Shown: piece by piece, positions 42,082 through 51,334 of the stretch | Numbering within the stretch: position 1 is the stretch's first letter | How the letters are laid out: each line of letters opens with the position of its first letter | NCBI RefSeq assembly: GCF_014651055.1 | Contig: NZ_BMWD01000008.1 | Span: 1-64,000 of the forward strand | Direction: 5' to 3' | Source of the DNA: Streptomyces fructofermentans | GTDB lineage: Bacteria; Actinomycetota; Actinomycetes; Streptomycetales; Streptomycetaceae | DNA length: 64,000 nucleotides | The notes under the pieces: generated by a model | Told to the model about the DNA's origin: nothing | The model's database searches: none | What the model saw: the letters and a program-made list of their open reading frames with translations, nothing else | Position numbers and translations under genes: made by a program

Positions 42082-42559
42082 ACGCGCGCGTCGACGCCAG
42101 GCGTCGGTCCAGCGCCGTGACCGCCCCGCGGAACGCCCGGCCGAGCCCGCGTCGGCCCAGCCGCGCGAGGAGCCGGAACGCCGCCGTCCCGTCGGCGGCC
42201 ATGGTCCAGCGCACGCGGGTGCCCGTGCCGTCGGGCGTCAGCCGCCACTCCTCGACGAGGGCGCGTACGCCGGGGGTGTTCATGGTGTCCACGCGGTAGG
42301 TGTAGACGCGGGAGGGCTCGGCGGCGAGGACCGTCTCCCGGATCCGCACCCCGCCCCTGAGCCCGACCTGACGGCCGGCCCCGGCGTCGGTCGACCGTGC
42401 GGAGGTCACCGCGGGGAACCACTCGGGCCACTCGGACACGTCCACGGCCAGTGCGCGGTAGACGGCCTCGGGGGAGGCGGACAGGCTTCTCTCGAAGACC
42501 AGGCGAACCGGTGAGGCCTCGACGAAGTCCGGCCCCTCCGGGCGCAGTCGGCGACTCAT
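42080..42559 (-). CDS. SRPBCC-family polyketide cyclase/dehydrase-like protein
   Basis: A 159-residue START/Bet v1-like protein. Pattern: FERSLSASPEAVYRALAVDVSEWPEWFPAV (first strand and helix), VRIRETVLAAEPSRVYTYRVDT, WRLTPDGTGTRVRWTMAADG and a long C-terminal helix. Such proteins bind hydrophobic ligands; the function is not predictable. The ATG at 42559 follows GAGGGGG. The end of the gene abuts short tandem repeats. It lies between the Cds1-like gene and a DeoR regulator without clear co-regulation. Confidence 0.82.
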   Translation of the reverse strand: MSRRLRPEGPDFVEASPVRLVFERSLSASPEAVYRALAVDVSEWPEWFPAVTSARSTDAGAGRQVGLRGGVRIRETVLAAEPSRVYTYRVDTMNTPGVRALVEEWRLTPDGTGTRVRWTMAADGTAAFRLLARLGRRGLGRAFRGAVTALDRRLASTRA

Positions 42560-42740
42560 GCGGCAACCCCCTCGCGGGGAGGACGCGGACGCCGCCCGGC
42601 GGCGCACCGGCCGACGGGGCGCCGTCACCCCGCGCGGGCACCCCGCCGGATGTCTGCCCCGCGTCCACCCCCGTCACTCACCCGCGCGAGGAACCCCTGC
42701 CGGATCCGTACGGCATCCGGCATCCGGCCGCCGCGTCGCG

Positions 42741-43571
42741 TCAGGCGTCCGCGTCGTACTCGGGGTCGCCCGCCACGACCAGGCGCCGCAGGTGCTCCGA
42801 GACCTCGGAGCGCGCCACGCCGGGCAGCCCGGCGTCCGTGACCAGGGTGTCGACCTGCTCCAGGGCCGCGAACGAACTCAGGCCCACCGTGCCCCACTTG
42901 GTGTGGTCGGCGACCACGACGACCCGTCGCGCGGACTGTACGAGGCGCCGGTTGGTCTCGGCCTCCGCCAGGTTCGGCGTCGACAGGCCGGCCTCCACCG
43001 ATATGCCGTGCACACCCAGGAACAGCAGGTCGAAGTGGAGTGCCTCGATCGCCTGGTCCGCGACCGGACCCACCAACGAGTCGGAGGGGGTGCGCACTCC
43101 GCCGGTCAGGACGACCGTGGCCGCGCCCTGGCGCTGCCCCGAGGTGCGCTGGGCCGCGTGGAACACGTCGGCGACGCGCACCGAGTTGGTGACCACCGTC
43201 AGGTCCGGCACGTCGAGCAGGCGGTGGGCGAGCGCGTAGGTCGTCGTGCCGCCGGACAGCGCGATCGCCGTGCCCGGCGCGACGAGCGCCGCGGCGGCGC
43301 GTGCGATGTCCTCCTTGGCGGACAGCTCCAGACCGGACTTGGCCTCGAACCCGGGCTCGTGGGTGCTCGCCTCGACCACCGGGACGGCCCCGCCGTGCAC
43401 CTTCTCCACCACGCCCTGCCGGGCGAGCGCGTCGAGGTCGCGGCGGACCGTCATGTCGGACACGCCGAGTTTCCGGGTGAGTTCATTGACGCGGACGCCG
43501 CCGCGCCGTCGGACCTCGTCGAGGATGAGGGCGCGGCGCTGCTCCGCGAGGAGGTTCTGATTCTCACTCAC
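42741..43571 (-). CDS. DeoR-family regulator
   Basis: A 276-residue repressor: N-terminal HTH VRVNELTRKLGVSDMTVRRDLDAL (about 27-50) with LARQGVVEKVHGGA (wing), and a DeoRC sensor with LSGGTTTYALAHRL, VVTNSVRVADVF, LTGGVRTPSDSLVG and VVVADHTKWG. Complete and of normal length. GTG 43571 has GGAG upstream; earlier in-frame starts exist. Unlike most DeoR regulators it has no sugar enzyme beside it: the neighbour in front is a membrane hydrolase in the other direction. Its target is probably elsewhere, or it regulates only itself. Confidence 0.93.
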   Translation of the reverse strand: MSENQNLLAEQRRALILDEVRRRGGVRVNELTRKLGVSDMTVRRDLDALARQGVVEKVHGGAVPVVEASTHEPGFEAKSGLELSAKEDIARAAAALVAPGTAIALSGGTTTYALAHRLLDVPDLTVVTNSVRVADVFHAAQRTSGQRQGAATVVLTGGVRTPSDSLVGPVADQAIEALHFDLLFLGVHGISVEAGLSTPNLAEAETNRRLVQSARRVVVVADHTKWGTVGLSSFAALEQVDTLVTDAGLPGVARSEVSEHLRRLVVAGDPEYDADA

Positions 43572-43861
43572 GTCCGCTCCGCTTCCTTTCGGCCCGCCCT
43601 GCCCGACATGTTCCCGAACCCCCTCCGACAAGGACATTCTCCTCACCTCCGGTGCCAAGGGTGTCTCATCCTCGCACGACCCACCGCAGGTCGCGCCACT
43701 GCCTGTACCGGTGCGCACACGTCACGCTGTCAACTCCGTCAGCCTCCGTGACACGGATCGGGGAGATTCCGTGACCAGGCGTGCGCACAGGGGCGGAATG
43801 GGGCGATCCTTGTACCTGAACATGACATGTGCCGCACGGGCATCACGGGGGACACGGAACA

Positions 43862-46264
43862 GTGGAGCGTCCACGGGGGCTTGCCCCCAGCAACGAACAG
43901 AGCGGCCCGGGGCTCGGGCCCGCACCGGCCGACAACGCACTCGAACTCCTGGTCCACGGCGTCGGAGGGACGACGCCCGAGGACATGCTCGACGATCCGC
44001 GCACCGTGCGGATCACCGGGGACGACACCGCCGCCGTCTTCCGGCGGGCCGACGACGTGGAGGCCGAGCGGGAGGCCGCGGAGGAAGCCGCGCAGGGACG
44101 GACCGGGCGACGCGGGGGCCGGCCGGTCCCCGAGGCGTACGTCTGGTGCAACCTCACCTCCGGCAACGGCTCACGGGCCCTGTGGCTGCTGCTCCTCCCG
44201 TTCATGGTGGTCAACCTCGCCCACTGGATGCGGCCCACGGTGCGCGACAACCGCATCCGCACGGTCCGTCTCTACGGCCTGCTCGTGCGCCTCGTCGGAC
44301 TCAGCCTCACGGTGCTGCTCGTCGCCGCCGCCTGCGAGGTGGCCCTCGACCTGGTGGCCTGGCAGTGCGCGGGCACGCGCGCGTGCGCCGAGGACCACAG
44401 CTGGCTCGGCTTCCTGTCCCCGGACGGCTCCGGCGGCGCGTGGTGGAGCCAGCCCGGCCGCCGCCTCGCGCTGGCCTCGCTGCTGCCCGCCGCGCTCACC
44501 TTCCTCCTCTGGTACCTCTCGCACCGCACCTGGAGCGCGTACGAGTCGCAGCGGCCGCCCTCGGGCCAGGACGGCGCCGAGGAGGAGAACGACCGCTCCG
44601 GGCTCGGCCGTCCCGGATTCTGGTACGGGCGCAGGCTGGTGGCGCGGCTGCGCGCCGCGCACACCGCCGCCGGACTGCTGACCGTCGCCGCCGCTGCCGG
44701 CGGCGCGGCCGCCCGCCACGACGCCGGGGCCGGCGGCCCCGGAGCGCTGGACGCGATCGGACGGCTGGTCACGGCGGCGCTCGTGGTGGGAGCGGCCGTC
44801 GTCCTGTGGGTGGTCTGCCGCAGGGGCCGCACCGAGAACCGCCTGGACCGGCACCTGGACACGGCCCTGGTGCGATGGCTGCCGGCCGGTTCGCTCGTCG
44901 TGCTCGGCCTCACCCTCGTGTACGCCGCGTGGTCGCGCCCCGAGTGGCGCTCGGAGCACCGGCTGCCGGGCGACACGACGTTCGGCGGGCTCGTGCTGGT
45001 CCAGGGGCTGCTCGTGGTCGCCCTCTGCGTGGTGGCCCGGCTGCTGCACCGCGCCCACCCCGACCCGCGCGCCGCCATGCGGGGCCTGGCAGGGCCGGCG
45101 GTCGCCATGCTGGGCTGCTCCCTCGGCGGAGTGATGTCCGCAGGCGTGGGGCAGCGCATGGCGGACTGGCTGGACGGCACCGGCGGGTCGATCCCGGGCC
45201 CGCCCGTCCTGCTGACCTGGCAGGCCTCCGTCATCCCACCGCTGCTCCTCGTGCTGCTCGCGCTGGTCGGCCGCCTCGCGTGGCGCACGGTGCGGCTGCG
45301 CCGGGCCGAGATCGGCGCGGTGGAACTGGCCTACCGGGGCGAGGCCGAGGACGCCGGCCGCACCCGCCGCATCGCGAACACGCGGGCCATGGCCTCCCTG
45401 ACCGACCGTGCGCCCCTGATCATCGGTGTGATCTCCGCGGTGACGCTCCTCCTGGGCGCCCTGGCCCTGGTGGGCGCCACGGCCACCGGCAGGACACCGG
45501 ACCGGGCCGCGCACGGGACGTACGCCGTCGTGCAGGGGGTCGCCGCGAGTTCGCAGGCGCTCGGGTCCTGGCTGATCGGCGTCGGCTTCATACTGTTCGT
45601 CACCTGGGGGCGCCGCGCCTACAAGGACCCGGCCGCCCGGCGCACCATCGGCATCCTGTGGGACGTCGGCACGTTCTGGCCGCGCGCGGCCCACCCGTTC
45701 GCGCCCCCCTGCTACGCGGAGCGCGCCGTGCCCGACCTGACGTGGCGCATCGCCACCTGGGTCCGGGCCACCGGGGGCCGCCTCGTCATCTCCGGCCATT
45801 CCCAGGGCAGCGTGCTCGCCGCCGCGGCGGCCTGGCAGCTCAAGCCGTCGGTACGCAAGCGGGTCGCGCTGCTGACCTACGGTTCCCCGCTGGAGCGGCT
45901 CTACGGGCGCTGGTTCCCGGCCCACTTCGGCCCTGCGGCGCTCAGCGGACTGCACAGGGACGTCGACTGCTGGCGCAACCTGTACCGGGCGACCGACCCC
46001 ATCGGCGGACCCGTACGGCTGCGCGGCGACTGCGGCCCGGAGGTCGACCGCGAGGCGCTGCTGGACCCGCTCGCCCACGGGCGCACCGCGGAGCACCCGT
46101 TGCCCGCCCCGATCCTCGGACACTCCGACTACCGGGCGGACCCCGTGTTCGCGGAGGAACGCGAACGGCTGCTCGCGCGGCTCAGCCCCGAACTGCCGGG
46201 CCCGCGACCGGAGTGCGGTCCCGGCGAGCCCCGCGGGTCGTTGCCGGAGCAGTCCACGGCGTGA
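43862..46264 (+). CDS. Large polytopic membrane protein with a C-terminal alpha/beta-hydrolase motif
   Basis: An 800-residue protein. Near the N-terminus LELLVHGVGGTTPEDML is the oxyanion-hole strand (HGVGG) of an alpha/beta-hydrolase; the catalytic Ser elbow VISGHSQGS (about residue 635) is about 600 residues further on, separated by about nine membrane helices. After it come LLTYGSPLERLY and the conserved RNLYRATDPIGG and GHSDYRADP segments (possible acid and His). The hydrolase thus brackets a membrane domain. GTG 43862 is used because GGGGGA precedes it; GTG 43829 is an alternative. Probably a lipase-like or esterase-like membrane enzyme; the substrate is unknown. Convergent with the beta-helix/AAA+ gene. 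Confidence 0.8.
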   Translation: MERPRGLAPSNEQSGPGLGPAPADNALELLVHGVGGTTPEDMLDDPRTVRITGDDTAAVFRRADDVEAEREAAEEAAQGRTGRRGGRPVPEAYVWCNLTSGNGSRALWLLLLPFMVVNLAHWMRPTVRDNRIRTVRLYGLLVRLVGLSLTVLLVAAACEVALDLVAWQCAGTRACAEDHSWLGFLSPDGSGGAWWSQPGRRLALASLLPAALTFLLWYLSHRTWSAYESQRPPSGQDGAEEENDRSGLGRPGFWYGRRLVARLRAAHTAAGLLTVAAAAGGAAARHDAGAGGPGALDAIGRLVTAALVVGAAVVLWVVCRRGRTENRLDRHLDTALVRWLPAGSLVVLGLTLVYAAWSRPEWRSEHRLPGDTTFGGLVLVQGLLVVALCVVARLLHRAHPDPRAAMRGLAGPAVAMLGCSLGGVMSAGVGQRMADWLDGTGGSIPGPPVLLTWQASVIPPLLLVLLALVGRLAWRTVRLRRAEIGAVELAYRGEAEDAGRTRRIANTRAMASLTDRAPLIIGVISAVTLLLGALALVGATATGRTPDRAAHGTYAVVQGVAASSQALGSWLIGVGFILFVTWGRRAYKDPAARRTIGILWDVGTFWPRAAHPFAPPCYAERAVPDLTWRIATWVRATGGRLVISGHSQGSVLAAAAAWQLKPSVRKRVALLTYGSPLERLYGRWFPAHFGPAALSGLHRDVDCWRNLYRATDPIGGPVRLRGDCGPEVDREALLDPLAHGRTAEHPLPAPILGHSDYRADPVFAEERERLLARLSPELPGPRPECGPGEPRGSLPEQSTA

Positions 46265-46298
46265 CCCTCCGGACAGCCGCGCAAGGTCCTCGGCGCGG

Positions 46299-46317
46299 TC
46301 GGGCAGGTGCTGCCCGA
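46299..46317. terminator. Hairpin between convergent genes
   Basis: TCGGGCAG-GTG-CTGCCCGA: perfect 8-base stem 35 bases past the hydrolase stop and 20 before the end of the convergent gene. Confidence 0.6.
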
Positions 46318-46336
46318 GGCGGCTTCCGCAGGGCCT

Positions 46337-48769
46337 TCAGGGCAGTTCGGGGAGGTCCTCGGGGAACAGCAGGGTGAGGTCGTCCTTGCTCGGCTCGGCG
46401 AGTTGGGCGACCCGACCCGCGTGCCGCTCCACCATGGCCTCGAAGGTCTGGCGCGCCGTGCGGCCGTTGCCGAACGCGGGACCCCTCGGGATCGCCGTGA
46501 AGTACGTCAGCAGGGCGTCGGCGCTGCCCTTCCCGAGCCGGTACTCGTGCTCCTCGGCCTGCTGCTCCACGATCCGCAGCAGTTCCTCGGAGCCGTAGTC
46601 GCCGAAGGTGATGGTCCGTGAGAAACGCGACGCCACACCGGGGTTGACCGACAGGAAGCGGTCCATCTCGGCGGTGTACCCCGCGACGATCACCACCACG
46701 GCCTCGCGGTGGTCCTCCATCAGCTTGACGAGCGTGTCGATGGCCTCCCGGCCGAAGTCCCGCCCGGAGTCCTCGGGCGAGAGCGCGTACGCCTCGTCGA
46801 TGAACAGGACCCCGCCGCGCGCCCGGTCGAAGGCCTCCTGGGTGCGGATGGCCGTCGAGCCGATGTGCTCGCCGACCAGGTCGACGCGGGACACCTCGAC
46901 GAGATGGCCCTTCTCCAGGACGCCGAGCGAGGCCAGGATCTCGCCGTACAGCCGGGCGACCGTCGTCTTGCCCGTGCCGGGGGAGCCGGTGAAGACGAGG
47001 TGACGGCGCGCGGAGGCGGCCTTGAGGCCGGCCTGCTGGCGGCGGCGGCCCACCTCGATCATGTCGGTGAGCGCCCGCACCTCGCGCTTGACGCTGTCGA
47101 GGCCCACCAGCGCGTCCAGTTCGCCGAGGACCGCCTGCGAGGAGCGCGAGGGCTCCTCGGGCTCCGGGACCGCCACGGGCCGGGCCGGCTCGGTGGAGCG
47201 CTGGCCGGGGATCGATCCCAGCAGGCCGTTGGTCCCGCCCGCGGTCTGCACGACGGGCTCCGGCACGGGGGCCCGCACTCCGGCGCTCTCGTCGCTCGTG
47301 CAGTCCTCGACCACCGGTCCGGTGCCCGAGCCGGGGTCGCCCGCGTCCGCGAACTCGAACCCACCGCGCGAACAGCGTTCCGTACGGCACTTCTTGAGGG
47401 TCGTACGGCAGCCGTCGAGCACGTGGAAGCCGTACCCGCCGCTGTCCGTCACACGGCAGCCGTGGAAGCTGCCCCGGCCGCCGGCGGACACGTAGAAGCC
47501 GGCCTCGGCCGGCGAGGCGACCGTGCACCGCTCGATGGTGGGGTCGGCGCCCTTGGTGACGATCACGCCCGTCTGGGTGCCGTCGACCGTGCAGTTGGAG
47601 AGGGTTCCGCCGCTGCCGTGGTCGCGGAACCAGGCGCCCGTCGCGGCGTCCCGGATCCGGCAGTCGTCGAGCTGGGCGGTGGCTCCGTCGCTCACCGACA
47701 CGGCCGTGTTGCGGACTTGGGAGATGTCGCTGTCGACGACGTCGGCGCGGGAGCCGCGGTCGAGGACGAACAGGGCGTCCGGCACGTCGTGCACCCGGCA
47801 CGAGTCGAGCACCACGGTCGCGCCGTCGCTGACCCACACCGCGGGGTAGTCGCCCGTGCTGTCGTGGATCTCGCACTGGTTGGCGTCCACGCGCGTGCCC
47901 GGGTCCCACACGGACAGGCCGTTGCGCCCGAACTGCCGCACGGTGGAACGGGTCATGGTGAGGACGGAGCGGGAACGCAGGTCCACCGCGTTCTCCGGGA
48001 TGTCGTGGATACGGCAGTCGGCGAGCGTGAGCACGGCGTCCGTGTCGAGCGTGACACCGTCGGCGGTCGTGCGGTGCACGTCGCAGTCGGTGAGATGGGC
48101 CGTGGCCCGCGCGGTGACCTGCACGCCGCTGCCCCGGACCTCGTACACCTCGCAGCCCACGGCCTCCAGTGCGGACTGCTCACCGGTCACCGACAGGCCG
48201 GCGCCCGAGGTGTGGTGCACCCGGCAGCGCTCGAGGCGCGGATGCGCGCCCCCGCGGACCGAGACGCCCGACTGCCCGGCCGCGACGACCTCGCACTCCT
48301 CGAACACCCCGCCCCCGCCGTCCAGTACGAGGATGCCGACGCCGGCCGGGTTGTCCACGGTGCAGCGCCGAACCGTCGGGCGCGCGCCCCCGCGCACCTC
48401 GATGCCTGCCGCGGAGCGCGTGACGATCCGGACGTCCAGCAGCTCCGGAGTGCCCTCCTCGACGAGCAGCGCGGGGGCGGCCGAGTCCTGGCCCTCCACG
48501 AGCAGGTCCTGGACGACCGCCGAGGCGCGCACGGTGAGCGGCACTCCGTCGACGGGCGCGATGCGCACGGAACCCGGGGAGCCCTCCGGGCCGCGCAGCG
48601 TCACCGCCCGCTGGACCACGAGGTTCTCCCGGTAGGTGCCGGCGGCGACGGTGAGGACGTCGCCGTCCGCCGCGGCCTCCAGGGCGGCGGCGAGCGATGC
48701 GTACTCACCCGTGCGGCGCCGCCACCGCGAGGTACCGGTGTGCGTCACCTGGACCGTGCCCTGTGCCAT
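46337..48769 (-). CDS. Parallel beta-helix repeat protein fused to a CbxX/CfxQ-type AAA+ ATPase
   Basis: An 810-residue two-part protein. Residues about 20-490 form a right-handed parallel beta-helix of roughly 20 turns (pectate-lyase-like NosD/PbH1 repeats such as GIEVRGGARPTVRRCTV and GVSVRGGAHPRLERC; Cys at regular steps). After a Pro-rich linker (500-545) comes a complete AAA+ module: Walker A GSPGTGKT (595-602), Walker B GVLFIDEA (653-660) with sensor 1 VAGYT, and Arg fingers 715 and 718 in RFSRTI. The ATPase resembles CbxX/CfxQ and the EccA family of type VII secretion. No signal peptide, so probably cytoplasmic. No ESX genes are nearby. Expected role: ATP-driven remodelling of a target bound by the helix. 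Confidence 0.87.
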   Translation of the reverse strand: MAQGTVQVTHTGTSRWRRRTGEYASLAAALEAAADGDVLTVAAGTYRENLVVQRAVTLRGPEGSPGSVRIAPVDGVPLTVRASAVVQDLLVEGQDSAAPALLVEEGTPELLDVRIVTRSAAGIEVRGGARPTVRRCTVDNPAGVGILVLDGGGGVFEECEVVAAGQSGVSVRGGAHPRLERCRVHHTSGAGLSVTGEQSALEAVGCEVYEVRGSGVQVTARATAHLTDCDVHRTTADGVTLDTDAVLTLADCRIHDIPENAVDLRSRSVLTMTRSTVRQFGRNGLSVWDPGTRVDANQCEIHDSTGDYPAVWVSDGATVVLDSCRVHDVPDALFVLDRGSRADVVDSDISQVRNTAVSVSDGATAQLDDCRIRDAATGAWFRDHGSGGTLSNCTVDGTQTGVIVTKGADPTIERCTVASPAEAGFYVSAGGRGSFHGCRVTDSGGYGFHVLDGCRTTLKKCRTERCSRGGFEFADAGDPGSGTGPVVEDCTSDESAGVRAPVPEPVVQTAGGTNGLLGSIPGQRSTEPARPVAVPEPEEPSRSSQAVLGELDALVGLDSVKREVRALTDMIEVGRRRQQAGLKAASARRHLVFTGSPGTGKTTVARLYGEILASLGVLEKGHLVEVSRVDLVGEHIGSTAIRTQEAFDRARGGVLFIDEAYALSPEDSGRDFGREAIDTLVKLMEDHREAVVVIVAGYTAEMDRFLSVNPGVASRFSRTITFGDYGSEELLRIVEQQAEEHEYRLGKGSADALLTYFTAIPRGPAFGNGRTARQTFEAMVERHAGRVAQLAEPSKDDLTLLFPEDLPELP

Positions 48770-48948
48770 GGCGCTGTCGTGCCCCCACCTCGTCGTACAC
48801 GGGTCATGAGAGGCCGTGTTCCCGGCTTCCGGGCGCGTAGGCCCGGCTCACGAGCAACGGGAACAGCCTCTCACGACGGCGCCGAACACTTCGGCCGGTC
48901 CACCGTAGCGTGCGCGGGGCCGGCCGGTTGACCGGAGCGAGCAGGCCG

Positions 48949-49554
48949 TCAGCTGCCGGTGCCCGTCCTGCCCCAGTCCGGCCCGGCCTGGGACCAGGCG
49001 CGGTCCCAACCGTCGTACCTGCGGCGCACCATGCGCCACACGACCAGGCGCCGGGAGCCCTCGATGAGCCCCGCGCACAGGGCGGCCGTGCCGAACCCCG
49101 CGAGGGCGGCGTGCGCCGAAGCGGCGGCCGGGTCCAGGGGTTCGCCGACCACACGGCCGTGCCCGTCGGTCCACAGCGTGAAACGGTCGCCGCGCTGCGG
49201 GGAGTTGAGGGCCGCCATGACCGTGCCGCGGCGCGCGGTGCCGTCCGGCGCCGTCCAGAGGGCGAGCACCCGGCTGTGGGAGTCGCGTCCCGACGCCGTC
49301 TCGGGGTCGGGGTCGAGCGGGGTGCGGTCGGCCTTCCTGACGACGGTCGCGTACAGGGGGTGGCGGTCCTCGCGCTGCTCGCGGGCGGACCGCTGGAGGG
49401 CGTCATGGGCGCGGCCCCCGACCAGGGTCCCGGCGAGGGGCGCCGCGACGAGGATCAGCAGGAGGGCCGCCAGCGCCAGCCACGCCTCGGCGAGGTCGGT
49501 CGCCCGCCGCAGCGGGTTGTCGCGCCAGTGCCGGAGTCCCCAGATGGCCCGCAC
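48949..49554 (-). CDS. Membrane protein, Rv1733c-like
   Basis: A 201-residue protein with two membrane helices (about 22-44 and 150-168) and a central soluble part; WRDNPLRRATDLAEAWLAL at 10-28 is the conserved start of the Rv1733c family (known from mycobacteria and streptomycetes). Homologues have two helices flanking an outside domain. GTG 49554 has GAAGGGGG in front. Function unknown. Gap to the MOSC gene stop side is 166 bases with nothing recognised. Confidence 0.8.
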   Translation of the reverse strand: MRAIWGLRHWRDNPLRRATDLAEAWLALAALLLILVAAPLAGTLVGGRAHDALQRSAREQREDRHPLYATVVRKADRTPLDPDPETASGRDSHSRVLALWTAPDGTARRGTVMAALNSPQRGDRFTLWTDGHGRVVGEPLDPAAASAHAALAGFGTAALCAGLIEGSRRLVVWRMVRRRYDGWDRAWSQAGPDWGRTGTGS

Positions 49555-49720
49555 GGTCCCGCACCCCCTTCCGCACCCTTCCGGTTCTGTGATGGCCCAG
49601 CCGGGGGCCGTTCACTCGCCGAGCCGCGGAAGAGAGAGCGACATCACCCCTCGTACCCGTGTCCCACACACGGCCACGGCCTGTCCCGTACGGCTTCGCC
49701 GGACGGGTGCGGCGCCGGTG

Positions 49721-50560
49721 TCAGCGGGCGCGGACCTGTTCGAGGACCGTGACGGGATCGCCCACGCGGATCGTGCCGCCGGACTCAGGGACGAGATTCT
49801 GCCCGAAGATCAGCTTGTCGCCGAAACGGCGGTGGCGGGCGAGGGTGCGCAGCGGCTCCCGGCCCCGTTCCGCGGTGCGCTGGTCGGTGGTCGTCACGAC
49901 GCAGCGGCCGCACATCTTGGCGACCCGGAAGGTGACGTCCCCGACGGCGATCCGCGACCAGTCGTCCTCGGCCCACGCGGTGCCGCCGTCGACCACCACG
50001 TTCGGTCGGAAGCGGTTCATGGGGAGCGGTCCCTCATCCGGGCGGTCGCCGTCGGCGATCAGGTCGTTGAGGGCGTCGAGCGACGCGAGCGTGGTGATCA
50101 GCAGGGGGTAGCCGTCGGCGAAGCTCACGGTCTCGCCCGGGCGGGCGAACGCCGGGTCGACGGGGCGCTGGCCGGCGGGGTCGGCGAGATGCACGAGGCG
50201 CACCCCGACGTTGAGGTAGTCGCTGAACCAGGTGTGCGCGGCGGGGTCGGCGGGGACCGCCTCCACCTTGTCGTTCCAGATCTCGACCGTCGTCGTCGCG
50301 GTCGGCGCGGGCACGGGTACGGTCAGCGGCTCGCGGCCGGGCGCGGACAGCAGAAGGCCGCCACCGGGCAACGGCTCGGCGGCGGCCAGCGCCATCCGCG
50401 GCTGCGGGCGCTGGGTGACGGCCTTGTCGGTTCCGTCGATCAGCACCCAGCGCCGGTCACCCGCGAGACCCCATGGCTCCACGACGGCCTCGCCCGGGGC
50501 GTACCCCGCGGCCGCCTTCAGCGGGTAGACGTGGATCGAGTGCAGCGACTGCTTCGGCAT
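49721..50560 (-). CDS. MOSC-domain protein with N-terminal beta-barrel
   Basis: A 279-residue protein: MOSC_N beta-barrel (1-120; begins LHSIHVYPLKAAAGYAPGEAVVEPWGLAGDRRWVLID) and a MOSC domain (130-275) with the conserved Cys in KMCGRCVVTTTDQ and the FGQNLVPESGG segment. It belongs to the molybdenum cofactor sulfurase/mARC-related group that binds a sulfurated Moco or moves sulfur. No [2Fe-2S] domain is attached. The ATG is 45 bases after the DUF6643-like gene's stop side on the same strand; no molybdoenzyme is adjacent. Confidence 0.9.
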   Translation of the reverse strand: MPKQSLHSIHVYPLKAAAGYAPGEAVVEPWGLAGDRRWVLIDGTDKAVTQRPQPRMALAAAEPLPGGGLLLSAPGREPLTVPVPAPTATTTVEIWNDKVEAVPADPAAHTWFSDYLNVGVRLVHLADPAGQRPVDPAFARPGETVSFADGYPLLITTLASLDALNDLIADGDRPDEGPLPMNRFRPNVVVDGGTAWAEDDWSRIAVGDVTFRVAKMCGRCVVTTTDQRTAERGREPLRTLARHRRFGDKLIFGQNLVPESGGTIRVGDPVTVLEQVRAR

Positions 50561-50605
50561 GAGGCCATCCTGCCAGCGGGCACGGACGACCTCGGCCGGG
50601 TTCCG

Positions 50606-51043
50606 TCAGTAGCCGCGGTACTGCTGGTTGTTGTACGGGTCCTGGTACGGCGCGGGCGCGGGGCGGGGCGCCGCGGGGCGCATGGCCTCGTAACCGGTGC
50701 CGCCGTTCATCGGGCGCTGCGGCTGCGGGGCCTGGGGCCCGGGGTAGCCGCGCGGCGCGCCGGCCTGCTGCGGGATGTACGGAGCGGCCTGCTGGAGCGG
50801 TGCGGGCTGCTGGGCCTGCGGGTAGCCGTACGAGGTGTTCTGGTACGAGGGACCGGCAGGCAGTGCGGGAAGTGCCGACGGGAGGGCGGGGAGGTTGCTG
50901 CTGCCCGTGTCGTACGCCGCGGGGACCCGGATCGGGGCGATCTGCGGGGTACCCCGCTCGGCCACGAGGGAGTCGTAGATCGGGGTGTCCGGGAAGGAGG
51001 CGGAGTAGTAACCGCCGCCATAGGTGGAGCGGGGGGAGGTCAT
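50606..51043 (-). CDS. Proline/tyrosine-rich conserved protein (DUF6643-like)
   Basis: A 145-residue protein beginning MTSPRSTYGGGYYSASFPDT, whose ordered part (1-50) is followed by a Pro/Gln/Ala/Tyr-rich disordered tail ending PYNNQQYRGY. The start matches a streptomycete-conserved family (DUF6643, recalled from memory). Function unknown. TAACTT ends seven bases before the ATG and there is no ribosome site, so the mRNA is probably leaderless. Divergent from the TerD gene. Confidence 0.75.
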   Translation of the reverse strand: MTSPRSTYGGGYYSASFPDTPIYDSLVAERGTPQIAPIRVPAAYDTGSSNLPALPSALPALPAGPSYQNTSYGYPQAQQPAPLQQAAPYIPQQAGAPRGYPGPQAPQPQRPMNGGTGYEAMRPAAPRPAPAPYQDPYNNQQYRGY

Positions 51044-51050
51044 GGCACAT

Positions 51051-51056
51051 AAGTTA
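51051..51056 (-). promoter_or_regulatory. -10 hexamer TAACTT of the Pro/Tyr-rich protein gene
   Basis: On the minus strand, seven bases before ATG 51043, in an AT-rich spot; predicts a leaderless transcript. Confidence 0.5.
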
Positions 51057-51334
51057 AGCCCACGATGTGCTGGTTGGGGAGACCGATAAGAGGGTTGTTT
51101 TCCGTGTCGGCGGTGTCCCGAGATCACTAATCCGAGCGAAATTGGCGAAAAAGGGCGACGGGCGGGCTTGCGATCGTGTAAAGGCCGAGTTCCGAGTGGG
51201 TTACCGCCGGTTGGACGGTGATCTCCGGGGCCCGGTCATGGGCCTGCGGCGCCCGGGCCATTAGGTTGGCGCGCAAAGAACCGAAACATCCGACGATGCG
51301 CGGTCCTGCGCGGAGACACTCGATGGGGGCGGAC

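Noticed and set aside
43829..43861. Earlier GTG start for the membrane hydrolase (adds a His/Gly-rich stretch)
   Set aside because: No ribosome site there, while GTG 43862 has one; kept only as an alternative.
51067..51264. A 65-codon plus-strand frame between the Pro/Tyr-rich gene and TerD
   Set aside because: No ribosome site, no motif, and codon use unlike the neighbours; region probably regulatory.
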